64,000 nucleotides of DNA from Hypoxylon rubiginosum (lineage: Eukaryota > Ascomycota > Sordariomycetes > Xylariales > Hypoxylaceae): positions 496,001 through 560,000 of the forward strand of contig CADCXA010000053.1 in assembly GCA_902806565.1 (NCBI GenBank). Reading direction: 5' to 3'. Below, in pieces: positions 55,019-64,000 of the stretch (the stretch's first letter is position 1; every line of letters begins with the position of its first letter). The notes below the pieces were generated by a model. The model was not told the DNA's origin. It did no database searches and was given only the letters and a program-made list of their open reading frames with translations. The position numbers and the translations under genes were made by a program.

Positions 55019-56629
55019 ATGGCCGAGCTATTACCGGTATGTCGCGTACGATATACTCGAAGGGTCTTCCCAGCAAATGCCCCTCAACAGAAGATAATCA
55101 CGAAATTATCCATCCTCGACGGGACAGTTGCGCGATACGCACCATGTAGTGCCATCTGGCTTTATGACCGAGCTGAGAAAGCCGACGCTCACGATCCTCT
55201 CCTGTTTGAACGCCTGGAAGAAGCCCTCAAGCGAACCTTGGACGACTATCCTCATTTTTCAGGTCAGCTACGGTGGGCGTCTAAGGACCTTGTCCAAGGG
55301 GACGTCAATCCCAACTACCTCGGTCGGCCAATTGTTGTGTACGGGGCTGGAGAGGGCCCTGGCGTCGAACTGGTCGTAGCGGAAGATAGCCGGGAACTTG
55401 GTGCTGTCGTCCCGAACCATGAAGAGCGGTCGACAGTGAAGCAGGTATGGATCGCGACGAATTTCCCTCAGGATGAATTACAGCCCAACACTCAGCTTGC
55501 ATTCTCCCGCCTTTCAGAGTTCGAAGGTCTACCAGGTGCAGCTGTTCAATTGACGGCCTTCAAGTGCGGCGGGTTTGCGGTCAGCATCAAGCTGACGCAC
55601 TGCCTGTCGGATGCTATGTGCCTCATGCAGTTTGCTCATACCTGGGCAGCGCATTCGCGGTTGCTCTTCGGAGACGACAGCCCCGATATCACTCGTGTCA
55701 TCAACGAGAAACCGCTATTCGACCCTTCGCAGCTGGACCAGCACGCCAATCTGACCGCTGGCGCATCTAAACCAAATGTCGAGTTGATCAACAAGGCAGG
55801 GTCTTTACCCGTGCATCGCTACGACTGGTGGGCTGCTGACGCTCCCGGGTTCCCTAGCTGGGCCCCAGCGGCGAATAACGGGACAATACCGCCGGCAGAG
55901 GAGCTGGCTGGCTTAGAGCTCAGCCATGCGACGTTCCCCCCTTGGCCGACGTGGGATATGGCTGCGCCCGTAGAACATGTACAGATTCGCTTCAAGGCGG
56001 AAACAATCGCTAAGATGAAGAGAGCCGCGGAAGCCAGCCTCCCGGTGTCTCTAAGTGGGCAGCGGGTGTCGCGACTGGACGCTGCATTGGCGCACATATG
56101 GATCCTTATCAACCGCGCGCGACAGCACGAGAATACCCAGCGTCAGGTATACCTAGATGTCACTTTAGGGCTCCGCAGCCGGGTTGAACCGCCGCTACCA
56201 GATACCTTTACGGGCTCTCCGCTCCTGTTGGCACACGTAGCCAAAGCTGGATCCGAGGCGAGCGCCGCGACAATCGGTGCAATCGCAGGCTCGATCAGGG
56301 AGACGATGTCTCGCTTTACGCCCGACGCCGTGTCTGCATTTATTCACGACGCGGCTTTCGAAACCAGCCCGCAGCGCTTATGGCAAGCCTTCCTCGGCTC
56401 TCAACACTGCCTCGTCACTTCGTGGGTTAGGGCGCGTGCGTACGAGGTCGACTTCTGCGCTATCCAGCGACCGGCGTTGTACGTTCAAGGCGTTATGCCT
56501 CGACTAGACGGGCTGGTGCAGGTCATGGATATTGCCGAAACCGGCGATTTTGACATCGGCGTTTATTTAGAGAAGGAGTCGATGCAGCGGTTTCTTCAGG
56601 ATCCCATGCTAAGGGCATATGACCTTTAG
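55019..56629 (+). CDS. BAHD / trichothecene-3-O-acetyltransferase-like acyltransferase
   Basis: This enzyme transfers an acyl group from CoA to a hydroxyl of a small molecule. Single exon, 536 aa from the ATG at 55019; the frame extends 4 codons further only by a GTG. The catalytic HxxxD is present as THCLSDAM (His194, Asp198), preceded by CGGFAVSIKL. The second family motif, normally DFGWG, is DFCAIQ, so the structural Gly pair is missing; activity may be altered. Other conserved stretches are DYPHFSGQLRW and SRLDAALAHIW. It sits between the wall-sensor-like gene and a destroyed methyltransferase and about 5 kb from a terpene cyclase relic, as expected for a terpenoid tailoring step. The pathway is inferred only. 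Confidence 0.85.
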   Translation: MAELLPVCRVRYTRRVFPANAPQQKIITKLSILDGTVARYAPCSAIWLYDRAEKADAHDPLLFERLEEALKRTLDDYPHFSGQLRWASKDLVQGDVNPNYLGRPIVVYGAGEGPGVELVVAEDSRELGAVVPNHEERSTVKQVWIATNFPQDELQPNTQLAFSRLSEFEGLPGAAVQLTAFKCGGFAVSIKLTHCLSDAMCLMQFAHTWAAHSRLLFGDDSPDITRVINEKPLFDPSQLDQHANLTAGASKPNVELINKAGSLPVHRYDWWAADAPGFPSWAPAANNGTIPPAEELAGLELSHATFPPWPTWDMAAPVEHVQIRFKAETIAKMKRAAEASLPVSLSGQRVSRLDAALAHIWILINRARQHENTQRQVYLDVTLGLRSRVEPPLPDTFTGSPLLLAHVAKAGSEASAATIGAIAGSIRETMSRFTPDAVSAFIHDAAFETSPQRLWQAFLGSQHCLVTSWVRARAYEVDFCAIQRPALYVQGVMPRLDGLVQVMDIAETGDFDIGVYLEKESMQRFLQDPMLRAYDL

Positions 56630-56821
56630 GAAGGAATTTTTTATCTTTTATAGGATTCTTGCACCTATTCCTTCCTAGCCATACGTTATCCGTATACCTA
56701 AGTAACTAGAATATTCACTACTACCATATAGAATAGGGGCTGGAACAATGCGAACGAAATCTAATTAGGAGCTTGATCTTCACATTATATTATTCAAAAT
56801 CGTGTCTTGGAATAAACATGT

Positions 56822-57430
56822 TTACTTCTTCGCAATGGCAATACAAGCCACCATGGTGAGCACAATCTCGCCTTTTTCATTCTTTGAGATTCCCCGACCG
56901 CTTCTCCCCAGCTGCTCCACGATATCCGCCAGAGCTTCGTCCCACTTATCCTCGTCACCCTGCGACCAGCCATTCGGCAGCTTGCCCAAGTAGCTCCAGG
57001 CAAGCTGCGCCCACCTCCAGGGATCGGCTATCGTCAGAAAGCACTCCCTCGTGTAGCAGGTGATGTCCTTGGACTTGAACCCGCCGGCCTCGAGAGCCCC
57101 CGTGAGGTCGGACTCTTAGAACTCTTCCAGGGGCACTAGGACAGGCATAAGGCCTTCTCTGCCCCGTGTCAACCAGTGCGCGTGCTGCATGACGTCGACG
57201 AGCGGCATGCGCGTCCATACAGACGCTATAGCCGTGCCGCCAGGCTTGAGCGTTCGATATACTTGCCTCGCGGCTGCATCGTGGTCGCCTATACAATGAA
57301 ACGCAAACGTGGTGAACGAATGGGTGAACCTGTTATCCCAGAAGGTAAGCTCCTGCGCAGACATGACGGCAGCACTGACGGGCCAATTATTTCTTTTGGC
57401 GATCTCGTCGCAGTCCTGCACGAACTGGGT
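56822..57430 (-). pseudogene. SAM methyltransferase, 3' half (interrupted by retrotransposon)
   Basis: This is the C-terminal part of a class I SAM-dependent methyltransferase. From the insertion site it reads TQFVQDCDEIAKRNNWPVSA, then FTHSFTTFAFHCIGDHDAA, RTLKPGGTAIASVW (post-motif region), and ends at TAA 56822-56824 after IAIAKK. A TAA at 57116-57118 interrupts it in frame between VPLEEF and ESDLTGALEAGG. The matching N-terminal part is at 63808-64000. The first 14 bases (57417-57430) are duplicated at 63808-63821. The gene therefore carries two independent lesions. Before damage it would have been a typical ~280-residue small-molecule methyltransferase, next to an acyltransferase. Confidence 0.85.
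57417..57430 (+). repeat. 14-bp target-site duplication, left copy
   Basis: TGCACGAACTGGGT here is identical to 63808-63821. The bases just outside differ (C and T here; G and G there), so the match is exactly 14 bp. Its length suits target-primed reverse transcription. Confidence 0.9.
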
Positions 57431-57470
57431 TGTTGTTGTTGTTGTTATTGTTATATTGTTTAACGTCTGG

Positions 57471-57497
57471 GCGAGAGGGGCGTGAGCCCCTCGCCGC
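57471..57497 (-). other. GC-rich hairpin near the element 3' end
   Basis: GGGCGAGAGGGGCGTGAGCCCCTCGCC can fold into a stem of about 11 bp with a 3-4 base loop and one mismatch. It lies 40-66 bp inside the 3' terminus of the element (minus strand) and may be the RNA structure used for template recognition by the reverse transcriptase. It has escaped RIP despite being in the repeat. Confidence 0.6.
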
Positions 57498-57539
57498 AAC
57501 CTCCCTAGGGGTATGGGACGTGGCAAGCTCTATTCTACA

Positions 57540-60500
57540 AGATAAGACCTGATTCCAGTACCAAATACAGGTTATTTCCTCTTTCTATAATGCCAAACCA
57601 TGCCTCCAAGGGTTTAACATTTTTTAATATATAATTATTACTTACTAATTATGGTTATATCCTAGCCTTATAAACTTTATAATTTATTGTTAGTTTCCTA
57701 GCTATGGTTTTTAAGGGATTAGGGCCTTACCCTCTTTTACTCCTTCCTTTAGATCTTATTTACCAAGGCTTAGTTGTACCTATATAAAGCCTAAGCTCCT
57801 AGGTTATTTAAATAATATTTTTATATTTTTAAAATTTTACTCCTCTTAAAACATATTTTTCCTAACACTTATATATATAAAATAATATTAATTTTAAATT
57901 TTTAAAAGGGTTATAATTTCTAGCTTTTTTTTAACTTTTTTTTAGTTTTTTTTCGTTTTTACCTCGCTTATATATCCCTTTTTTAATAATATTATTCTTT
58001 TTTTTTTAAATAATAAATAAATTTTATTAAAGAATTTTATAGTAATATAAAACTTTTTAAATTTTAATAGTAATTTTATTAATTATTATTAATAGTTATT
58101 TAAATTATTTAAATTTTTAAAATTTAATTTATATAATTTTATTAACTAGTTTTTTTTATTTTATTTATTATTATTTAACTTATTTTTAAGCTTAAATAGT
58201 TTAAGTTATTTATTTTTTAAGGCTTTAGTTTTTTTATAATAAATTATATATTATAGTTTTTTTTTTTTCTTTTTTTTAAATAAAAAATATAAATATAATA
58301 TATTTTTATATTTTTATAATTAAATTTAATATAATATTAATTATAGTTTTTATAAATAAATATTAAGTTTATATATTATTTTAATATTTTTTTAAATAAG
58401 TGTAACATTTTAAAATATTTTTTTAATTTATAAAAAACGTTTAAATAAATTAATAACATTTTTATTTTTTTAAACTAATTTATTATTTTAATTTTAATAT
58501 ATATTTTAATTTATATTTTAATTTTTATTATTATAAGTTTTAAATTTAAATTTAATAGGTTTTTAATTATTTTTAGTTTTATTAAATTATTTATTTTTTT
58601 ATTATTTTATATTTTATAATATTTAAAATATTATTTTAAAAAAATATTTAACGTTTTTATTATTTTATATATTTTTATAAATATATATAATAATATAATT
58701 AAAGTATTTTTTTAAGCGTTTTATATAATTATTATATTATTTATATATAAAATAATGTTTTTTTATAAGTAAAATTTTATTATTTCTTTTAATTTTTTAA
58801 AAGCTTTTAAGGTTTTAATATTAAATATTATATTATAAAAGTTTATTTTTCTTTTATTTTTTATTATTTTTTATTAGTTTTTATAAATTATATATTTATA
58901 ATTTAATTTTTTTTTAAATTTTAAGTTATTTAAAAATATTATAATATTTTAAAAAACCAGTTTTTAAAATTATTTTTAAAATTTTTTAGTTACTATTTTT
59001 TTATTTATATTTTTTATTAGGTTTTTTTTAAACTTTTTTTTAAAATAAAAAAAGTAAAGTTTTAGTTTTTTAATTTTTAATAAAATTTTTACTGTTAATT
59101 ATAAATTAATAATTATTTTTTAAAACTATTTTATTATTTTACTTTTAGTTATTTTTTTTGGTTTTATTTTTATTATTAATAAATGCTTTTTATAAATAAT
59201 TTATAACTTATAAATATATTTATATTTTTTTTATTTTAATGTTATTTTTATTATAAGAATTTTTATTATTATAAATAAAACGTTTTTAAAAAAAGTTTTT
59301 TATATTAATAAAACTTTTTTAATAGTTTTTATTAACGTTTTTTATATTAATATTATATATTTATTTAATTAAATACTTATTAATATTATACGGTTTTTAA
59401 TTATTTTTTTAAAAGGTTTTTTATATTTTTTATATTATATTTTATATTTATATAATAATATAAATAATAATATTATACCAATTATTTTATAAAAATTATT
59501 TATTAAAGGTTTTTTAATTATCGTTAAAATATTTTTAATATAATTAAAAATTTTTAGTGTTTAAATAATTTTAATTTTTATATGTTTTTTAAATTTAAGT
59601 TTTTTATTTAAATAAACGCTTAATTATTATAAAATAAATATTATATTTTTTAATTTAAATTTTAAAGTTTATATTAATTTAATTTAAATTTTTTTTTTTA
59701 GTTTAATAAATAAGTTCTTTTTATTTATTTAATAAGTAAAATAAATAGCTTTTATTTTTTTAAAAGTGAAAACGATTTTATTATTTTTTTTATATTTTAA
59801 AATATAATTAACTTTTTTTTTAACGGCTTTTATATTTTTTTTTAACGTTTTATTAAATATAAAAATTATTATATTATTTATATATTTTTAGTAACTTAAG
59901 TTTTTTTCTAGTAATTTATATAAATATAATATATATAATATAAATAATTATAAAAAGTTTTAAAAAATATTACATGGTATTTTTTTAATTTTTATAATAA
60001 TGTTTTTTAGTTTTATATTAATTTTTTTATCTGTAAAAAAATTATTTATAAGTTATAATATTTATTTTAATTATTTTTATTAAACTATTTTTTATAATAG
60101 TTTATTTTTTAATATTATATTAAAGGTTTTTTATACGTTTAATATAATTAATATAATTTTAAAGTTATTTATTAATATTAATTTTATATTATATATAAAA
60201 CTTATTATTAAATTTATAATTAATTTTTTAAAAATCGCTTTTATATATTATAAATTTATTAATTTATATTATAATGTTATTTATATTATTTTTTTAACTA
60301 TAATTTTTTTTAGGCTTTTTTTTAAATAAAATAATAATATAATAAGTTTTTATATTTTATAAAAAATAAAGTTTATTTTATTAATTTTAAGTATTATTAT
60401 TACTTTAGTTTTTTTTTAAACGTTTAAATAAAAATTTTTTTCTAGATATTTTTCCAGTAGTTTTTTATAATATTTTTTTATAATAAATTAAGCTGTTTTA

Positions 60501-63500
60501 AAATATTTTATTATTATTATATTTATTTTTAAAAAAATAAAAAACATTTTTATTATATATTTTTTTATTTTTTTAAAAATAATTTTTATAACTTAAAATA
60601 AATACCTTAATTATTTTTTATAAATTATTTTTAAAATATTGTTTTTAAGGTTAAATTTAAAAAAAATAACTTTTATAAAATATTTTATTTTTTTTTATTA
60701 TTTTTTTATTATTTTTTTTTTTATTATAATAAAAGGGGTTTTAATCGTTAAGATTTTTTTATATTAATTAATAATTTTAAGCAGGTTTTTATTTTAAGTG
60801 GTTTTATTAATAATATTTTTTTAGTATTATTTTTTAGCTTTTTTATAGATAATAAAAAATATTTATTTAAATAAAATATTATTTTTTTTTTTATTAACTG
60901 TTATTTTTTAATTTTATTATAATTTTTAGTAATTTTTAATTTATTATAAAATTAATTTATTTTTTATATAATAAGTTTTATTTATTATTTTAATATAATT
61001 TATTATTAGTTTTATTAAAATTTTTATTATTTTTTTTATATTTTATTTATTTATAGTTTTATTTAAATTTAAAAAAGTTTATATTTTAATTTATATTAAG
61101 TTTTTTAAACGTTTTAATTTATTTTTTAAGATTTTTTAAGTTTTAGTTTTTTTAAAAAAAGGTTTTATATTTTTATTTTATAGGATTATTTTTAATAATA
61201 AATAATTTAATTTTATTATAAACTTTTTAATTATAATATCTTTTATAAATAATATATTAAAAAAAGGTAAATTTAATATATAATTATTAATATATATTAT
61301 TTTACTTAGTTATTTTATAAAGCTTATTTTTATTTTTACTAATTATTTTATTAGTTTTTATTTTTTAAAACTAAGTTTCACGTTTAATTTTTAATTTAAA
61401 TAATAATAATTAACGTTTTTTATAATAAAATAATTTTTTAATAGTTTTAAAAAACTAAGATAATTTATAATTTCCAGTATTTATAATTACTTATAATAAA
61501 TAAAAAAAAAATAACTATTAATATTTATTTATATAAAGTTTTTATTATATATTAACTTTTATTTTTTTATTTATAAATTTATTTTTATTTATATATATAT
61601 TATTATTTTAAAGCGGTGTTTTTTTTTATATTTTAAGTGTTTATTAAATTATAATAATAATATTTAAAATATATTTATATTTTATTTTTAATATTTAAAA
61701 ATATTTAAGATTTTATTATTATTATTATATTAATATTTTTTATTTAATATATTTATAAAAAAAAAAAATATTTATTTAATAATTTTTAAATATTATATAT
61801 TATAATATTTAAAACTTTTAACGTTATTAGTTTATAATATATATGTTTTTTATTTATAAAAACATATAGTTTAATTTATAGTTTTTTTTTTAAATGTTAA
61901 TTTATTATTAGTTAATTTTATTACTTTAAAAAAACAAGTAATATTTATTTTTAAAAATATTATTTTTAATATTATAAAAAACAAAATAAAAGTTATTATA
62001 ATTATATTTTTTTTTATTACTTTTTTTATATTTTTTTAAATTTTTATTATTTTTTTTAAACTAAAAATATTAATAATAATAATAATAACAAAAAATATAA
62101 TAGTTTTTAATTATATTTATTTATTAAATATAAATAATATTTATTTTTTAATTGTTTTTTTTTATTTATTAATTAGTAAAAAGTTTTTATTAAAAAATAA
62201 AATAAAAATAATTATTTTTATAAAAACGTTTTTTATTATAAATATTTAGTTTCTAGTTTTTTTAATAATTTTAAACTTAGTTTAATTTATAGTTATAATT
62301 ATTTTATTAACCTTTTTTAGTTTATAAAAATAATTTTTATAATTTATTAAATATAAGTTATAATAATTAATATATTTAGTTTTTTTTTAATATATATTAT
62401 TTATTATTAATTTATAATTTTTTCTTAAAATATTATAATTTTTATAATATATTTATTTATTATAATATTATTAAATATAATAATTTTAATATTTTAAATT
62501 ATATTATATTATATAAAATTATTTTTTTATTTTACATATAAAATTATTTATTAAAAATAACTAGAATTTTTTAATATTTTCTTTAAAAGTTATTATTTAA
62601 ATAATTATATAAATTATTAAATTTATATTATTTTTTAATATATAAGTTTCTATTAAAATAAAATTTATTTATATTTTTATTTTTTTTATAATTATTTTTA
62701 TTAAGATATTTATAAAGTTTTTTATATTAAAATTTATTATAATAATTAAAATTTTTAATATTATATATATTATTTATTTTTTAAAAGTTTTAATTATTAT
62801 AATATATAAAATTTTTTTAATAACTTTTTTTTTATTATTTTTTAATAATAAGTTTTTAATATTAAAATTATTTAATTTAATTATTTAATTTAAATTAATA
62901 AATTATAAGTTTTTAATAATATTAAATAAAAGCTATAAAACTTTAATTAGGTTTTTTTTAACTACGTATAATTATATTTTATTTTATAAGTATTTTAAAA
63001 ATAATTTAATTAAGATACGGTTATTTAATTTTTATATTAAAAAAGTTTTTTTTATAAATTTATTAATCGATATTTTATTAAAATTAACCGTGGTTTTAAA
63101 AGTTAAAATAAATTAATTAATTTACGTTTTATAATAATTATATAATTAAGTTTTTTAATTAGTTATTTTAACTTAAAAAAATATAAATAATATTATAAAA
63201 AATATTAATTTTAAGTTTAATATTTTTATTTTAATTTAAATGTTAATTAATTATAATAATATTATTATAATATCGTTTAATTTTATATATATTAATATAT
63301 TTAAATATTAATTAAAAGTTTTAATATATTTTTAAATTATTTTATAATATTTAAATTAGTTATTATTATTAAAAGATTTAATAAATTTATTAAAAATAAT
63401 AATTAATTAAATAATTATTTTTTTTTATATTTTATATTTTTTATTAATTTTAATATATTATTTATTAATAACGTTTTTTAAAAAAAACTTGGTTTTTATT

Positions 63501-63600
63501 ATTATAGGTTTTTTTCCGGTTATTAAATTTAATTTTAAAGGGGCTATAATATTAACGATTTTAACCTTTTTCTGCTGGTTAAGATTAGTTAGTAAAAACG
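57540..63600. repeat. AT-isochore from RIP
   Basis: About 6 kb with G and C nearly absent on both strands, dominated by TTTTTA, TATAA and AATATT words. This is the mutated core of the retrotransposon; C-to-T changes on both strands explain the composition. Such blocks are usually methylated heterochromatin in Pezizomycotina. No gene can be supported inside it. Confidence 0.9.
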
Positions 63601-63807
63601 TGCCTGCTATTAACGCTACTATATATATAAGGTTTGGTGCCACGGTTGGATATGGCGGTGTGGAGGGTAGATCTATAAATTACCAGATTTTTATTTTAGT
63701 GTTTTTATTTTTCCGTTAAGATTTTAATGTTGTTAAGGTTTTTGTTAATGCGCCTGCAGGGCTACTAACAGTAGCATGCGCACGGATAATAAATGCAAGG
63801 AAAGGTG

Positions 63808-63821
63808 TGCACGAACTGGGT
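63808..63821 (+). repeat. 14-bp target-site duplication, right copy
   Basis: TGCACGAACTGGGT, identical to 57417-57430, at the 5' end of the inserted element and within the methyltransferase coding sequence. Confidence 0.9.
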
Positions 63822-64000
63822 GTTGATGTCGGTGGCGCAGATATGGATAGCCGGGGGATTCAAGTTCATGATCCTCTCGGTCACGGCCCCGAAGCCGCAC
63901 GCGTTGTCGTGGATCTCATCGCCTTCGGAGAAGGGTGGCAAGAGGTCCAGACTGTATTCGATGCCAACTTCGGTGACATTGCCTTGGAGCTCTTCTAGAT
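63808..64000 (-). pseudogene. SAM methyltransferase, 5' half (continues past window)
   Basis: This is the N-terminal side of the methyltransferase whose 3' half is at 56822-57430. The minus-strand frame is open from the window edge: LEELQGNVTEVGIEYSLD, then PPFSEGDEIHDNACGFGAVT, SAM motif I with its Asp and CGFG loop, then ERIMNLNPP and HICATDINTQFV, motif II with its acidic residue. It runs into the element at the 14-bp duplication, whose other copy continues the same frame as TQFVQDC. The start codon and any first exon are outside the window. Without the insertion the two halves would form one uninterrupted frame up to the TAA at 57118. Confidence 0.85.

Larger units (their letters stand above)
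57431..63807 (-). mobile_element. RIP-degraded Tad1-like non-LTR (LINE) retrotransposon
   Basis: The element is 6,377 bp, oriented 5' (63807) to 3' (57431). The 3' end on the minus strand reads GGCGAGGGGCTCACGCCCCTC, a hairpin-capable block, then CCCAGACGTTAAACAATATAA followed by CAATAACAACAACAACA, the A/CAA-rich tail of fungal Tad-clade LINEs. A 14-bp direct duplication flanks it and there are no terminal repeats. Between about 57540 and 63600 the sequence is almost only A and T with long T or A runs and TA steps, as left by heavy RIP; no ORF1, endonuclease or reverse transcriptase can be read. The clade call rests on the tail, the duplication length and the element size. Confidence 0.8.

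Noticed and set aside
57440..57526. Reading frame through NNITITTTTTT joined to the methyltransferase as a natural N-terminus
   Set aside because: This is the translated tail of the retrotransposon, not part of the gene.
58000..63600. Possible mitochondrial or centromeric DNA because of the extreme AT content
   Set aside because: It is bounded by a target-site duplication inside a nuclear gene and has a LINE-type 3' tail; RIP of one element explains it. No mitochondrial genes are readable.
63458..63719. ORFs of 61 and 76 codons at the edge of the AT block
   Set aside because: Composition reflects the AT-rich DNA; no domain, and they lie inside the mobile element.
63807..63998. Plus-strand 63-codon ORF (MHELGVDVGG...)
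   Set aside because: It is the antisense shadow of the methyltransferase 5' half.
1..64000. CRISPR array, bacterial operon or phage signals
   Set aside because: Introns and gene families throughout show a fungal nuclear genome; no regularly spaced palindromic repeats were found.

Overview
The window is nuclear DNA of a filamentous ascomycete fungus. Its genes carry short GT-AG introns of about 50-150 nt, several with a branch-point-like CTAAC. The gene families are typical of Pezizomycotina: HET and NACHT/STAND proteins, DHA and MCT transporters, a zf-3CxxC protein, Vip1, and serine-rich GPI or single-pass wall proteins. A roughly 6 kb, almost pure A/T block has the look of repeat-induced point mutation (RIP). 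A Sordariomycete is my best guess; the species is not identifiable by eye.

Layout. 0-5 kb: the 3'-open end of an iron-ADH/maleylacetate-reductase-like gene and a DHA2-type MFS exporter with a long acidic N-terminal tail. 4.5-7.8 kb: a NACHT (NLR-like) gene whose true start is one frame away from its body, with a small ORF abutting its 3' end. 8.5-12.6 kb: a housekeeping-like island with a Vip1-type RRM protein, a conserved 73-residue protein and a serine-rich coiled-coil protein. 13-14 kb: relics of dead genes. 15-33.5 kb: a metabolic stretch with an UNC93-like transporter, a five-exon O-methyltransferase, a second MFS transporter, a frameshifted unknown protein, a DAO-type FAD oxidoreductase, a PHBH-type FAD monooxygenase, homogentisate 1,2-dioxygenase and an MCT-like transporter. 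34-45 kb: a HET-domain protein, a GPI wall protein, a large multipass membrane protein, an SDR and a mucin-like single-pass protein. 47-57.5 kb: a second SDR, a class I terpene cyclase pseudogene, a zf-3CxxC protein, a BTB protein with an in-frame stop, a single-pass wall-sensor-like protein, a BAHD-type acyltransferase and the 3' half of a SAM methyltransferase. 57.4-63.8 kb: a RIP-destroyed non-LTR (Tad1-like) retrotransposon. Beyond it, at 63.8-64 kb, lies the 5' half of the same methyltransferase.

The main result is at the right end. A 6,377-bp element with a (CAA)n-type 3' tail, a GC-rich 3' hairpin and a 14-bp target-site duplication sits inside one methyltransferase gene. The two gene halves match end to end across the duplication, and the flanking exon carries a further CAA-to-TAA-type stop about 300 bp from the element, which suggests RIP leakage. 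Together with the terpene cyclase, the BTB gene, the NACHT frameshift and the 22.5-kb frameshift, about five genes in this window are broken. This fits a decaying accessory locus, possibly a former terpenoid cluster (cyclase, acyltransferase, methyltransferase, SDRs).

All calls come from reading translations and splice signals by eye. No database search was run.
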